Numbered from the stretch's first letter, positions 33,176 to 43,434 are shown. The stretch is 60,694 nt of DNA from JAVJSU01 sp040219275 (GCA_040219275.1 JAVJSU010000063.1:1-60694), one strand, 5' to 3'. Notes: generated from the sequence alone by a model not told the origin. Numbers and translations are program-made.

Positions 33176-34891
33176 ATGCCGCAACTCAGTGTTAGTCAGC
33201 AAGTGATGGATCAATTGTCGCGTCTGGCAACAGAGGCGAATATCTCCATTGATTCGTTGCTGGCGAAAAGTCTACAACACTATGAAGCATCTCTCACCGC
33301 CGACGATAAACCCGACACGCCGATCATCCCTGAACGCGCACCCAAATCAAATCCCCTGACCGTCGCGTCTGAAGCCGTTGAAGAATCCGACTTGCTGAAG
33401 CTCATCGCGGAAAACATACTCGATCTGGTCTGCTTGCATGAGCCGAACGGACGCGTGATTTATGCGAGTCCGTCTGCAAAAGCAGTCACGGGCTTCGTTC
33501 CACAACAAATGGTTGGCACCAATCCCTATGATTTCTTTTATGCGGATGACATTGGCGCAATCCGTGATAGCCACGCCGCGTCACTGTCTGGCAATAAAGT
33601 CCATAGTGTTGTGTATCGTCGGCGCAAAAAAGATGGCACTTATGTCTGGCTGGATACGCTGACCGCCCCGATTGTTGATGAAGCGGGCAACGTTATTAAT
33701 CTGCTCACCGTGTCACGCGATGTCACTGAACGTATTGTTACTGAGAAAACCCTCGCCGAAGAACGCGACCTGTTTAAGATCATCATGGAAACCAGCCCAT
33801 CGGGAATTATGGTCGTCGATAAAAGTGGTCAGATTATCTTCTCCAACAATCGTGCGGAAGAAATCACCGGGATGACACCGGAAGAAAAAAGCACAGACCG
33901 TTCCTATGATTCGCCAGAATGGAAACACACCGACTATGACGGCAATCCCTGGCTAGACGAACAGCAACCCTTTGTGCGGGTGATGCAGACGAAGGAATCG
34001 GTTTGGGATGTGCGCCACGCCATCGAATGGTCAAACGGGCGCACGGTGTATCTATCCATTAATGGTGCGCCCATTCTGGATGAACATGGCGAAGTGGATA
34101 AAGTGGTCTTTACGATTGAAGATTACACAGATCGTAAACGTCAGCAGGATGCCCTAACCGACGCGTTCGAGCGGGAAAAACATCTGAACAAATTGAAGTC
34201 GAATTTTATTTCGATGGTCTCACATGAATTCCGTACCCCACTGACCGTTATCATGACCTCCTCAGAAATTATCCGGCGCAAGCTAGACGAACTTACGCAA
34301 GCACAGCTGGAAACCCGATTGGACAAAATTGCCGGTCAGGTTCAGCATCTCGCAAAACTGCTCTCTGAAGTCACATTTATCAACAGAGATGAGATGATCG
34401 GGATTACACCACAGCATAAGTCACTCAACTTGCCCGTTTTTATTGAACAAATCGTTGACGAAATCCAATCGGTTTTTCCGGCACATCAGCCGATTAAGGT
34501 TTCGATCACGGTACCGTCAACAGACTTTTTGATTGACGAATCACTGGTGCAAAAAATCGTCACCAATTTACTGTCTAACGCGATGAAATATTCCCCGTTG
34601 GAGAGCGAAGTCACGTTTGCTTGTTCGGTGGAGGGGCAAACGTTGCTGTTAACCGTCACCGATCACGGCATCGGCATCCCGGCGAAAGATCAGCATAATC
34701 TGTTTAGTGAATTTCATCGTGCGCATAACGTAGGCACAATCAAGGGGACGGGTTTAGGATTGGCGATTGTGAAGCGGGCGGTTGATGCGTTAGGTGGTCA
34801 GATTGACTATGAAAGCACAGAAGAAAGTGGCACTATGTTTGTCGTTAAATTGCCAATCAACGTAAATAGTGACCACCATCTCTCAAAATGA
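33176..34891 (+). CDS. Soluble PAS-PAS sensor histidine kinase with RHH-like N-terminus
   Basis: 571 residues without membrane segments. The first 40 residues (PQLSVSQQVMDQLSRLATEA then NISIDSLLAKSLQHY) look like a ribbon-helix-helix DNA-binding unit. Two PAS domains follow (NILDLVCLHEPNGRVIYAS at about 80; ETSPSGIMVVDKSGQIIFSN at about 205). The kinase core has the H-box VSHEFRTPLTV near 347, the N-box LLSNAMKYS, and G-boxes TDHGIGIPAK and GTGLGLAIVKRA. The signal is probably cytoplasmic. No cognate regulator lies nearby. The RHH reading is by pattern and not certain. Confidence 0.88.
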   Translation: MPQLSVSQQVMDQLSRLATEANISIDSLLAKSLQHYEASLTADDKPDTPIIPERAPKSNPLTVASEAVEESDLLKLIAENILDLVCLHEPNGRVIYASPSAKAVTGFVPQQMVGTNPYDFFYADDIGAIRDSHAASLSGNKVHSVVYRRRKKDGTYVWLDTLTAPIVDEAGNVINLLTVSRDVTERIVTEKTLAEERDLFKIIMETSPSGIMVVDKSGQIIFSNNRAEEITGMTPEEKSTDRSYDSPEWKHTDYDGNPWLDEQQPFVRVMQTKESVWDVRHAIEWSNGRTVYLSINGAPILDEHGEVDKVVFTIEDYTDRKRQQDALTDAFEREKHLNKLKSNFISMVSHEFRTPLTVIMTSSEIIRRKLDELTQAQLETRLDKIAGQVQHLAKLLSEVTFINRDEMIGITPQHKSLNLPVFIEQIVDEIQSVFPAHQPIKVSITVPSTDFLIDESLVQKIVTNLLSNAMKYSPLESEVTFACSVEGQTLLLTVTDHGIGIPAKDQHNLFSEFHRAHNVGTIKGTGLGLAIVKRAVDALGGQIDYESTEESGTMFVVKLPINVNSDHHLSK

Positions 34892-34915
34892 TGCAGTTCA
34901 GCGCGCCACCTGTTT

Positions 34916-35332
34916 TTAGCGATCTCTCAACAATACGCCATCATCAACATACTGCCAATCTATCGCTGGATCATATTGTCTGATGTAATCTAGCGCTTCC
35001 GCAATTGTGTGACGACGCACATAGTTGATCCCTGCCATCTTAACAACGATAGGCAACAGAAATCTAAGCACCGGGTTGACTTCACCCACGCCCACAGCAA
35101 TACCAATGTTTGGATGACTCATAAACGTGAGGTTTTTCTTTAATTCACGGATGTTGGCAGGCATTTTGTCCGTGTCTGAATCATTCACGATAAGATGCAC
35201 CGGCGCGTGCCCGACATCAAGGCAAGCATCGATCTTCGTGTTTATCTCGCTTAACTCGCTGGTAGAGACATCACCATAAACGTGAAAATAGATGATGCGA
35301 TTCTCAATATACCAGTTAACATTATGTGCCAC
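34916..35332 (-). CDS. STAS/SpoIIAA-like single-domain protein (3 of 5)
   Basis: 138 residues from the GTG at 35332, which has GGAG six bases before it; this gives the same length as the four related proteins (131-148), while the longest frame adds 18 unrelated residues. Strand-helix pattern: NRIIYFHVYGDVSTSELSEI, APVHLIVNDSDTDKMP, IGIAVGVGEVNPVLRFLLP, HTIAEALDYIRQ. A STAS-like fold is inferred. It is convergent with the soluble kinase gene (24 bases between stops). No partner is visible. Confidence 0.5.
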   Translation of the reverse strand: MAHNVNWYIENRIIYFHVYGDVSTSELSEINTKIDACLDVGHAPVHLIVNDSDTDKMPANIRELKKNLTFMSHPNIGIAVGVGEVNPVLRFLLPIVVKMAGINYVRRHTIAEALDYIRQYDPAIDWQYVDDGVLLRDR

Positions 35333-35463
35333 GTTATTCTCCACTATCTGTAATACAGCGTAACAATTTCTATCATCATACTCCAAATTTGGCAGTTCAA
35401 TAATTAAGGTTTATTTCATTATGGTCTGCCTCGTTATGTAAACTCATGGTATAGTTTGAGACG

Positions 35464-36135
35464 ATGAAATTTTGGCATGAGAATGAAATAGTGCATATGA
35501 ACGAATTCTGGCTCATAAGGCATGGCGAGAGCGAAGGCAATATCGGCGGGCGCACCGCCACACCGGACGGCATCACACTCACGTCCAACGGACATTCACA
35601 GGCACGCCACACCGCCGACCAGATCGCCACTCTGCCCACCCCACCCGTGCTGATCGTCCATTCGCCCTACCTCCGCACACGACAGACCGCCCTACCCTTG
35701 ATCGAACAGTATCCGCAAGTGCCTGTGGAAGTCTGGGAAATTCACGAGTTCACCTTCCTCTCCCCCACCGAGTTCGCCAACACCACCATCGCGGAACGTC
35801 GCCCCGCCGCACGCGCTTATTGGGAACGCGCCAACCCGCATGAAGTTCAGGGTGAAGGCGCGGAATCATTCGCCGCGTTCATCGCACGGGCAAGCGCGGT
35901 ACATGATCGTCTTAAACACACAGACACAGCGTTACGCCAGCGAACCATCATCTATAGTCATGAGACGTTTATTATGGCGGTAATGTGGTGTCAACTTTTT
36001 AGTGGCGACCTGTCCGCGGACAAGATGCGCGGGTTCAGGAGCTTTACGCAGGGGTTCAGCGTGCCAAATTGTGGTTGTTTGAAGCTGGGGTTCGCTGGAG
36101 AAACGGTGTGGATGACCCTCGTGAGTTCTTTATGA
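35464..36135 (+). CDS. Histidine phosphatase family protein
   Basis: 223 residues (or 212 from the ATG at 35497). The RHG motif is in F-W-L-I-R-H-G-E-S-E-G-N; the second catalytic histidine is in IIYSHETFIMAVMW; and HSPYLRTRQTALPL holds the phosphate-binding arginine. Fits broad phosphoglycerate-mutase-like phosphatases; the substrate is unknown. TATAGT lies seven bases before the ATG at 35464, which would fit a leaderless message, but homology starts nearer 35497, so the start is uncertain. CCCTACCC occurs at 35690 inside the gene. Confidence 0.85.
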   Translation: MKFWHENEIVHMNEFWLIRHGESEGNIGGRTATPDGITLTSNGHSQARHTADQIATLPTPPVLIVHSPYLRTRQTALPLIEQYPQVPVEVWEIHEFTFLSPTEFANTTIAERRPAARAYWERANPHEVQGEGAESFAAFIARASAVHDRLKHTDTALRQRTIIYSHETFIMAVMWCQLFSGDLSADKMRGFRSFTQGFSVPNCGCLKLGFAGETVWMTLVSSL

Positions 36136-36270
36136 CTATAAGAAAATTTATAATGTCGCAATGCGTAACGTATGCCAAAAGTCCTTGCAGACGAACGTCT
36201 TATTTTCTGCTAGCATGTTGTTAATACTTTCCAAATGATAGAATCCACAAATCAGACTAAAATCGACTCT

Positions 36271-37830
36271 ATGAATAAAGAGCACAATCAACCGGAAAAC
36301 GCGTTACAAGAATCTGAAGAAAAGTATCGCACGTTATTTGATCTCATCGACAAAGGGTTTTGCATCTGCGAAATTCTGCTCGATGATAATGGCGCTCCCC
36401 GCGATTATCGCTTTCTGGAAGTCAACGCACTGTTTGAAGATCATACCGGGCTTAAAGATGCAACCGATAAAACCGCGCTGGAACTCGTCCCTGAGCTTGA
36501 ATATCATTGGATCGAAACCTATGGCAAAGTCGCTTTAACGGGCGAACCTCTGCGCTTTGAACAAGGCTCTAGTGCAATGGGACGCTGGTTTGATGTCTAT
36601 GCGTTCCGGTTCGGCAATCCAGAACTGCATAAGTTTGCGATTGTTTTTAACGATATCACCCAGCGCAAACTGTCAGAAATCAGGAGCGAATTGTTGCAGG
36701 GCTTAGCCTCGTCGCTCTCCAATGCGCTAACATGGCAGGAACTTACACAAATTATCATTGATGAGGGCGCTATCGCCTCCGGTGCGAGTGGTGCGCTCAT
36801 CCCGGTCATTTCTAAAGACAAAACACATCTTAATTTTCTCGGCACGCATGGCTATCCACAGAGTATTCTGGACAAATGGCAAAATATCCCTGTAGACTCG
36901 TCGAATGTTGGCGTTGCGTGGGTCATCCGCGAGAACACCCCATTGTGGATACGCGATAAGGCGGAACGCGACAGCATCGTGCCACGCGACGAAAATTATA
37001 CGCGCGATGATTTATATGCCTCGTGGGCATTGCTCCCCTTTAATGTGGATAGTGATGTAATAGGCGCAATTGTTCTCGCTTTTTCCACCCCTACAGACTT
37101 TGATGCCAACGAACGCTCCTTTCTCCTAACCATTACCGAATATTATGCACAGGCGTTGCACCGCGCTAAGCTCACCGAGCAACTTACGCGCCACGCCGCC
37201 AGCCTGGAACGCCAACGCCTCTCACGAGATCTACATGATTCGGTGAAGCAATTGCTATTCGCATCATCCACAATCGCACAAAGCTTGCCCCGTATGTGGG
37301 ATCAATCCAGCCCACGCGCCAGAGAATATACCAATGATGTCGTCAATTTGAACCGCGCGGCGCTGGCAGAATTACAGACGCTTCTGTTAGAGATGCGTCC
37401 AGAGGCAATTGTCTCCACACCATTTATGGCGCTGGTGAATAATCTTTGCAGTGGACTGCGCGGACATCAAGCGATTGAGATTGAAATCAATTACAACGGT
37501 CCCGATGAATTATTTTTACCACCAGATGTGCATATTGCGATGTATCGCCTGATGCAAGAAATCTTGAACAACGTCAATAAACACAGCAATGCTACCGAGT
37601 TATACATCAGCTGTGCGTTCGATAGAAATTATTTCCAGCTATTTGTGAGAGATAATGGCAAAGGGTTCCTCCCGAACAGTTCAAATAATGGATTTGGTCT
37701 AAACACCATGCAGGAACGCGCAGACGCTATTGGCGCAACCTTCGATGTCATCAGCGAAATGGGTAGCGGGACACAAATCACGATAAATTGGGGTGATGAA
37801 AACGCCTCATTATCTCATAATCCGCCGTAA
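36271..37830 (+). CDS. PAS-GAF sensor histidine kinase, NarX/HisKA_3 type (paralog 1)
   Basis: 519 residues from the ATG at 36271, aligned to the start of the paralog at 38114. A PAS domain (SEEKYRTLFDLIDKGFCICE) is followed by a GAF domain (about 150-290; GASGALIPVI, YASWALLPFNVDSDVIGAIV). The HisKA_3 region has the H-box RLSRDLHDSVKQLLFA near residue 320, then an HATPase with N-box LNNVNKHSNA and G-box VRDNGKGFLP. Soluble. This kinase class usually pairs with a LuxR-type response regulator, which is absent here. It is one of a tandem pair. Confidence 0.9.
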   Translation: MNKEHNQPENALQESEEKYRTLFDLIDKGFCICEILLDDNGAPRDYRFLEVNALFEDHTGLKDATDKTALELVPELEYHWIETYGKVALTGEPLRFEQGSSAMGRWFDVYAFRFGNPELHKFAIVFNDITQRKLSEIRSELLQGLASSLSNALTWQELTQIIIDEGAIASGASGALIPVISKDKTHLNFLGTHGYPQSILDKWQNIPVDSSNVGVAWVIRENTPLWIRDKAERDSIVPRDENYTRDDLYASWALLPFNVDSDVIGAIVLAFSTPTDFDANERSFLLTITEYYAQALHRAKLTEQLTRHAASLERQRLSRDLHDSVKQLLFASSTIAQSLPRMWDQSSPRAREYTNDVVNLNRAALAELQTLLLEMRPEAIVSTPFMALVNNLCSGLRGHQAIEIEINYNGPDELFLPPDVHIAMYRLMQEILNNVNKHSNATELYISCAFDRNYFQLFVRDNGKGFLPNSSNNGFGLNTMQERADAIGATFDVISEMGSGTQITINWGDENASLSHNPP

Positions 37831-38113
37831 AATCTGCTAATGTCACAGTGCAACACATTACGACTATACGAAATATCGAGGACATTCATGTTATTCCTGA
37901 TTACTTTTATTGTTTAAAATAGCCCGTCTACCGTAATTTCTGGTTGTACGTTGAGTTTAGATATTTTTTAGCGACTCATCACGATCCATTTATCGCGCTT
38001 TCATACGAGGTTCATCGTGTCATACTTAGCTAAATAAGTTACGCTTGTTCTGGCGCGAATACAATGACTTTTAATTAGCAGAGTAAAGGCAATCCAGGCA
38101 ATTAAGCACACCA

Positions 38114-39655
38114 ATGAATAGACAACTACCCGATTACCCGGAAGAAACATTACAAGATTCTGAAGCAAAATACCGTAAGATATTTCATCAAATTGATCGT
38201 GGCATTTGCATTTGTCAGATGCTGTTTGATGAAGATGACATACCCTACGATTATGTTTTTCTAGAAATAAATGCCCAGTTTGAATCACAAACAGGGATGT
38301 CAAATCCGGTAGGAAAAACGGCGAGAGAGTCTGTCCCTGCGCTGGAAGACTACTGGGTAGAAATTTATGGCAACGTCGCCGTCTCACGTGAAGATGTTCG
38401 TTTCGAGCAATTCGCCGCCGGTTTAGAACGCTGGTTTGATGTCTACGCCTTTCCGTATGGACAGGCAGACCACTACCGTTTTTGTATCGTATTTAATGAC
38501 ATCACCGCGAAGAAAAATGCGGAAAAATACAGTGAACTGCTGTTATCATTCACATCTTCGCTTTCCAATGTCCTCACAGAAGAAGCACTGACCGATATAC
38601 TCATTGCTGAAGGACTGAGAGAGTTCGGCGCGGATGGCATCACGGTTGCCCTGATTGTTGACGATCCCACGATGGTGGAAATTATCGGGATTGCCGGGTA
38701 TCCAGAGGACGTATCTAAACGCTGGATAAACTTCCCTATAGATCACCCTACCTTGCCAATTAGCTATGCCATCCGCGAGAATAAGGCGTTATGGATGCGG
38801 AACGCCGATGAGCGTCAAAGTCTCATTCCACAGACAGAAGGACTGTCTGCGGAGGAGCAACATCAATCATGGGCGATCCTGCCATTTCATGTTAACAACG
38901 CCGTCAACGGGGCGATAGCTTTGGGCTTCAATGCACCCACCGACTTCTCTATTGGTGAAAAAAATTTCCTGCTGACCGTAACTGAATATTATGCACAGGC
39001 GTTGCACCGCGCCCGGTTGACGGAGACACTAACGCATCATGCCGCCAGTCAGGAGCGACAACGGCTTTCGCGTGATCTGCATGATTCCGTGAAGCAACTG
39101 CTGTTTGCCTCGTCCACCCTCGCGCAAAGTTTGCCCCGTTTGTGGCAACAATCCAACCCGCGTTCCAGAGAATACACAGATGATGTCGTCAATTTGAATC
39201 GGGCGGCACTGGCGGAATTGCAAACCCTCTTGCTAGAGATGCGCCCGGAAGCGATTGTCGCCACCCCCTTCACGATTTTGATAACCAATTTGTGCAACGG
39301 GCTACGCGGGCATAAATCCATCGAAATCGAACTTGTGTATGACGGACCGGAGAAATTACTTTTGCCGCCGGATGTGCATGTTGCGATGTATCGCCTGACG
39401 CAAGAAACGCTAAACAATGTCAACAAACACAGCCATGCCAGCCAGTTGCTTATTTCCTATGGCGCTGATGTTGACACGTTCCATATGACCATCAGCGATA
39501 ACGGTATTGGCTTTGAGGTTGAAGAACACGGTGTCGGCTTTGGTCTGCATACGATGCGCGAATGGGCGGACTCAATCGGCGCGACTATCCAGATCGTGAG
39601 TGAAATCGGTGAGGGGACGCATGTTACTGTAAAGTGGGGCAAACGGAACGCCTAA
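38114..39655 (+). CDS. PAS-GAF sensor histidine kinase, NarX/HisKA_3 type (paralog 2)
   Basis: 513 residues, close paralog of the previous gene in the same order of domains: PAS (SEAKYRKIFHQIDRGICICQ), GAF (GADGITVALIVDDPTM), H-box RLSRDLHDSVKQLLFA near 322, N-box LNNVNKHSHA, G-box ISDNGIGFEVEE. The kinase halves are much more alike than the sensing halves, which suggests they share an output partner but have different inputs. The gap between the two genes is 283 bases with no other gene. Confidence 0.9.
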   Translation: MNRQLPDYPEETLQDSEAKYRKIFHQIDRGICICQMLFDEDDIPYDYVFLEINAQFESQTGMSNPVGKTARESVPALEDYWVEIYGNVAVSREDVRFEQFAAGLERWFDVYAFPYGQADHYRFCIVFNDITAKKNAEKYSELLLSFTSSLSNVLTEEALTDILIAEGLREFGADGITVALIVDDPTMVEIIGIAGYPEDVSKRWINFPIDHPTLPISYAIRENKALWMRNADERQSLIPQTEGLSAEEQHQSWAILPFHVNNAVNGAIALGFNAPTDFSIGEKNFLLTVTEYYAQALHRARLTETLTHHAASQERQRLSRDLHDSVKQLLFASSTLAQSLPRLWQQSNPRSREYTDDVVNLNRAALAELQTLLLEMRPEAIVATPFTILITNLCNGLRGHKSIEIELVYDGPEKLLLPPDVHVAMYRLTQETLNNVNKHSHASQLLISYGADVDTFHMTISDNGIGFEVEEHGVGFGLHTMREWADSIGATIQIVSEIGEGTHVTVKWGKRNA

Positions 39656-39726
39656 TCCGCCGAATGTGCTGGCGCGCTCTGCATTATGGACGCTCCGCCT
39701 GCCCCGCACTGTCGCATCGCTGAGAA

Positions 39727-40776
39727 TCAGCCGTCTAAACGCGTCGCCGTTGATGCCGGACAGTTATCCCACGTCATCACATATGGCTTGCCATCGTGAT
39801 AATGCGCGTTGACCTGAAATTCGCCCGTCGTTAGGCGCGAAAGAATAACATCTCTGAATTGCGCTAAGATCACATTTTCTCCGGTTGGAATACCTACCGC
39901 CTCAATTTCTTCAGCAGTCATCGCAATCACCAGATAGCCCGTGCTCAATTCCGTGTTCATGCGATACACCGTGATGTTTGTGCCATTGCAATACGGTACA
40001 ACGGGTGCGGCACAATCACCGCCATATAACTCGTTCAGGCGACCATCGTTAAAATTGCAGGCTGGAATGGTCGGCGTTTGGCTACCTGTGGCTATGGACG
40101 CGGGGTTAAAATCGAACAGTGTGCCATTGAATGACAGATAATCCACATAACCCGTCGTTCCGGGAACCCACCCACTACCTACCTTAAAGAGGATTGTCCC
40201 ATCGCCCGCACGAATGCCCGCGTTGGGAAAGGTCGCCAGAATTTGCGCCCATGTACATGCGCCACCGCCGGGTGTGCAAACCCCTGCGCCTGCCCCGCCC
40301 GTCGCCCACCAGCGTCCGTTCATAGCGTCCCATGTTTGCCATACGCCCGTCTGGATGGTGTAACCGGGGGTATAGATTGGCTCGAAGACCAGCCTGCCCT
40401 GCCAGCTATTGTCTGCGTCGGTCACGTCGTAATCAACATGAATCTGCAAGGCGATCACCTGCGCGCCTGCCGTCTCTTGATAGGTTCGATAGCTGATGTT
40501 GGAGATACTAGCAAAGGGCAAGCCATCATACACGCCGGAATATGCCAGCGCGTAGCGTGCGCCCGCGTCCGGTGTCGCCATCATAAAACTGCCCACGCCC
40601 TGCGGACCAACTACAAAGTCACCATCGCCAGTGATGGACGGTGCTTCTCTGCCGTGCATCCACCCTGCCTGTGCAAGATTGGTGACTTCAACAGTTGCGG
40701 CTTGTGTTGTTTGCGGAATTAGAAAAAAGATCAGGAGTGTTACTGCAATGATATAGGAATGCTTGATTGTCGTCAT
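39727..40776 (-). CDS. Secreted hypothetical protein
   Basis: 349 residues. Signal peptide YIIAVTLLIFFLIPQTTQA, then a beta-rich exported domain (TNLAQAGWMHGREAPSITGD, YALAYSGVYDGLPFASISN, TGYVDYLSFNG), reminiscent of LamG-like or CBM-like sandwiches, and a separate C-terminal part with several cysteines (PACNFNDGRLNELYGGDC, VPYCNGTNITVYRM). No known catalytic motif. A shared PAS-kinase neighbourhood gives no functional clue. Confidence 0.55.
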   Translation of the reverse strand: MTTIKHSYIIAVTLLIFFLIPQTTQAATVEVTNLAQAGWMHGREAPSITGDGDFVVGPQGVGSFMMATPDAGARYALAYSGVYDGLPFASISNISYRTYQETAGAQVIALQIHVDYDVTDADNSWQGRLVFEPIYTPGYTIQTGVWQTWDAMNGRWWATGGAGAGVCTPGGGACTWAQILATFPNAGIRAGDGTILFKVGSGWVPGTTGYVDYLSFNGTLFDFNPASIATGSQTPTIPACNFNDGRLNELYGGDCAAPVVPYCNGTNITVYRMNTELSTGYLVIAMTAEEIEAVGIPTGENVILAQFRDVILSRLTTGEFQVNAHYHDGKPYVMTWDNCPASTATRLDG

Positions 40777-40950
40777 GATTATGTCTCGTATAACAGAATA
40801 TTACATTATTATACATTACACAATATGACGTAATTATTTGAATTTACAAACCATATATCAAGTGTTTGTTACATTGTTAACAGAAATATATCGGAGCAGA
40901 TTGTGCTTCGTTACCTACTCCGATACACCCATTGACCGACCTCCCAAAAG

Positions 40951-41385
40951 TTACGCTGTGCCGTCGCGCTTCTCCGCTTCGGCTTTCAGACCATCCGCGA
41001 AATCCTGAAAATTCTGGCTCAAATCAGGGATGGTGCGCCCGATGAGTGGCAATAACAATCCGCTGAATTCCTCGCGCACATCAAATTGAGTCACGCCTTC
41101 CCCTTTCGGCGTAAGTGTGAACGTCCGCGCCCCTTTAAACAACCCCAACGGCATGGCGCTCGACCAGACCATCTTCTGGTTCGGCACAAATTCGGAAACG
41201 GTGACCGGAAAAGCTCGATTCGGGCTGATTTTGGTATAGGCGGTGATCTTATTGCCCGCCGCAATCGTCCCGTCGAGTTTAATCATACCGGGGTCCCATT
41301 CTGGATATTTGGGCGCATCTGTGAGGATCGCCCAGATGGTTTCGGGCTTGGCGTTAATGGTGGATTTTGCGCTGAAACTTAGCAT
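40951..41385 (-). CDS. SRPBCC family protein (polyketide cyclase-like)
   Basis: 144 residues with the START/SRPBCC pattern: KSTINAKPETIWAILTDAPK then YPEWDPGMIKLDG, and the long C-terminal helix LPLIGRTIPDLSQNFQDFAD. These helix-grip proteins bind lipids or small aromatics. It follows the sigma factor gene on the same strand by 191 bases. That gap has one copy of a GGTCGC palindrome (41490-41512). Confidence 0.85.
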   Translation of the reverse strand: MLSFSAKSTINAKPETIWAILTDAPKYPEWDPGMIKLDGTIAAGNKITAYTKISPNRAFPVTVSEFVPNQKMVWSSAMPLGLFKGARTFTLTPKGEGVTQFDVREEFSGLLLPLIGRTIPDLSQNFQDFADGLKAEAEKRDGTA

Positions 41386-41489
41386 GAGTCTTTACCCTTT
41401 CCCTTTTTTGGTTGTTTATAATATGTCATTTCGTTGGTCAATTTCTTGCGATGGGCTAAATTCTCAACGCCCCTCAAACGAAACTCGGT

Positions 41490-41512
41490 GGGCGACCTGA
41501 CAGGTCGCGCCC
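41490..41512. repeat. GGTCGC palindromic repeat, copy 1
   Basis: GGGCGACCTGACAGGTCGCG; arms GCGACCTG and CAGGTCGC. The reverse complement matches the copy at 45874, including the flanking CGTAGGGC. Confidence 0.6.
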
Positions 41513-41576
41513 TACGTTTAATCGACTTCTTTTTGCTTTTGCCTACGTCGAAAATCACAAGAAAGTGGGATTTTCG

Positions 41577-42845
41577 TCACCCCAATTGCTCCTCGACTTC
41601 ATCCAGACGACGCGACAAAAAAATGCACTCGGCATCGTTCTGACAAAGTGCCAGCGCCCGCTCATAAGCATCAACCGCGCCGTGCCAATCGCCCAATCTG
41701 CGGCGCAAATCGGCACGGGCGGCGTGGAGCAGATAATAGTCGCCCAACTGCCCTGCCGCTTCTATATCGTCGATGATCGCCATGCCCTGCGCGATCCCGT
41801 CAGACATCGCCACCGCCACCGCCCTATTGAGTTCGACGACAGGCGACGGATTGATGCGATAGAGGATGCCATACAAGACCGCGATCTGCGCCCAGTCGGT
41901 ATCATCCGGTGAGCTTGCCTCTGCATGGAGCGCACTCACCGCCGCCTGAATTTGATACGCGCCCGGACGTTGCATCCTGAGCGCCGTTTCCAGCAACGCC
42001 GTACCTTCGCGGATTTTCGCCTGATCCCACAGCGCCCGATCCTGCTCCTCCAACGGAATGATTTCGCCATAGACGTTGGTGCGTGCCTCAGCGCGTGAAT
42101 CATGCAGAAGGATCAGCGCCAGCAAGCCCATAACTTCCGGTTCGGGTTCGAGCGATGCCTCTTTTTCCAGCAGAGTCATCAGGATGCGCGTCAATCGCGT
42201 GGCTTCTGCACAGAGATCATGACGGATGAGATGTGCGCCCGTCGGAGCGGTGTAGCCCGCGTTGAAGATCAGATACAGCACCGAAAGCACCGCGTCGATC
42301 CGCTCGCCGATTACCTCCAGCGACGGCACATGATAGGGAATGCCCGCATCGCGGATTTTGCGTTTGGCGCGTACCAGCCTCTGCGCCATCGTCGCCAGCG
42401 GGATAAGAAACGCGTTGGCGATCTCCTGCGTGGTCAACCCGCCGAGCGTCTGTAAGGTCAGCGCGACCTGTGCTTCTTTCGCCAGCGCCGGATGACAGCA
42501 CGTAAAAATCAGCTTGAGCCGTTCATCGGGAATTTCGTCAATGTCGGTCATCGTGTCCTCTTTTTGGACAGCTTCTTCCAACTCGATGAGCGATTTCAGC
42601 ACTGCTTTTTTGCGCTCCAAATTCTGATTTCGGCGCAGACGGTCAATCGCTTTTCGGCGGGCAACCGATAAAATCCACGCGTCAGGATTACGTGGCACAC
42701 CGTCGATTTCCCAGCGTTCGATTGCGGTGACGAAGGCATCCTGCACAGCATCTTCGACCAGTTCAAAATCCCGCAGATGGGCGAATAGAATGGCAATCAC
42801 CCGCCCGCGATGTGCTTGAAATGTGTCGATGATTACGCTGTGCAT
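41577..42845 (-). CDS. ECF42-type RNA polymerase sigma factor with C-terminal extension
   Basis: 422 residues. The N-terminal 170 are a sigma-70 group 4 factor: region 2 (FELVEDAVQDAFVTAIERWE, NPDAWILSVARRKAIDRLRR) and region 4 (LTTQEIANAFLIPLATMAQR). The C-terminal 250 residues are a helical TPR/DUF6596-like extension (AYQIQAAVSALHAEASSPDD, LLHAARADLRRRLGDWHGAV). This build and the DGPF gene upstream define ECF42, a group with no anti-sigma factor in which the extension is thought to control activity. GC content is slightly above its surroundings. Confidence 0.9.
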   Translation of the reverse strand: MHSVIIDTFQAHRGRVIAILFAHLRDFELVEDAVQDAFVTAIERWEIDGVPRNPDAWILSVARRKAIDRLRRNQNLERKKAVLKSLIELEEAVQKEDTMTDIDEIPDERLKLIFTCCHPALAKEAQVALTLQTLGGLTTQEIANAFLIPLATMAQRLVRAKRKIRDAGIPYHVPSLEVIGERIDAVLSVLYLIFNAGYTAPTGAHLIRHDLCAEATRLTRILMTLLEKEASLEPEPEVMGLLALILLHDSRAEARTNVYGEIIPLEEQDRALWDQAKIREGTALLETALRMQRPGAYQIQAAVSALHAEASSPDDTDWAQIAVLYGILYRINPSPVVELNRAVAVAMSDGIAQGMAIIDDIEAAGQLGDYYLLHAARADLRRRLGDWHGAVDAYERALALCQNDAECIFLSRRLDEVEEQLG

Positions 42846-42933
42846 TTATTGCCTTCCCATCGTTTAGATTCACCACAGAAAAGAATCTTTGCGCCTTCGC
42901 ATTGCGGTGTTTTCTCTATTTACTAACAACTCC

Positions 42934-43287
42934 CTAATACCCCTTGTCATACACCGGGCGGATTTCGATCGCGCCGTAGTTCACGTCGGGCATGGCTTTG
43001 GCATAGGCAATCGCTTCATCCAGATTATCGCATTCCAGCACATAAAAGCCCGCCAACTGCTCTTTGGTCTCCGCGAACGGTCCATCAGTGACCATCGCCT
43101 TGCCCTCACGGATGCGTACCGTCGTCGCCGTGCTAACAGATTGCAGAGGCTCGCCGCCTGTTTTGATGCCCTTCGCCTGTACGTCGCCTTCAAACTTGCC
43201 GTATCCCTGAAAATACGCCTGACTTTCTTCGGGAGTCATGCTGGCAACCGCGTCTTCTTTGCCGTAGATCAATAACACATATTTCAT
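42934..43287 (-). CDS. YciI/DGPF domain protein
   Basis: 117 residues with the DGPF motif in TDGPFAETKEQLAGFYVLEC, preceded by MKYVLLIYG and ending IEIRPVYD. DGPF proteins are YciI-like ferredoxin folds nearly always encoded beside ECF42 sigma factors; they may be its target or its partner. It is the first gene of the operon and the sigma factor follows after 88 bases. Cytoplasmic. Confidence 0.9.
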   Translation of the reverse strand: MKYVLLIYGKEDAVASMTPEESQAYFQGYGKFEGDVQAKGIKTGGEPLQSVSTATTVRIREGKAMVTDGPFAETKEQLAGFYVLECDNLDEAIAYAKAMPDVNYGAIEIRPVYDKGY

Positions 43288-43434
43288 CTCAAGCCCTCCT
43301 TATTCGATATACGATGACGTATGGTTTCATTTTAGCCAATCACTTAAATTTTGTTGAAACCCGCCTCTATATGGATAGACGAATAAGCGCGACGGAAATC
43401 GACATATGGCGTTTTTAGTTTGGAGTCGGAAGAC

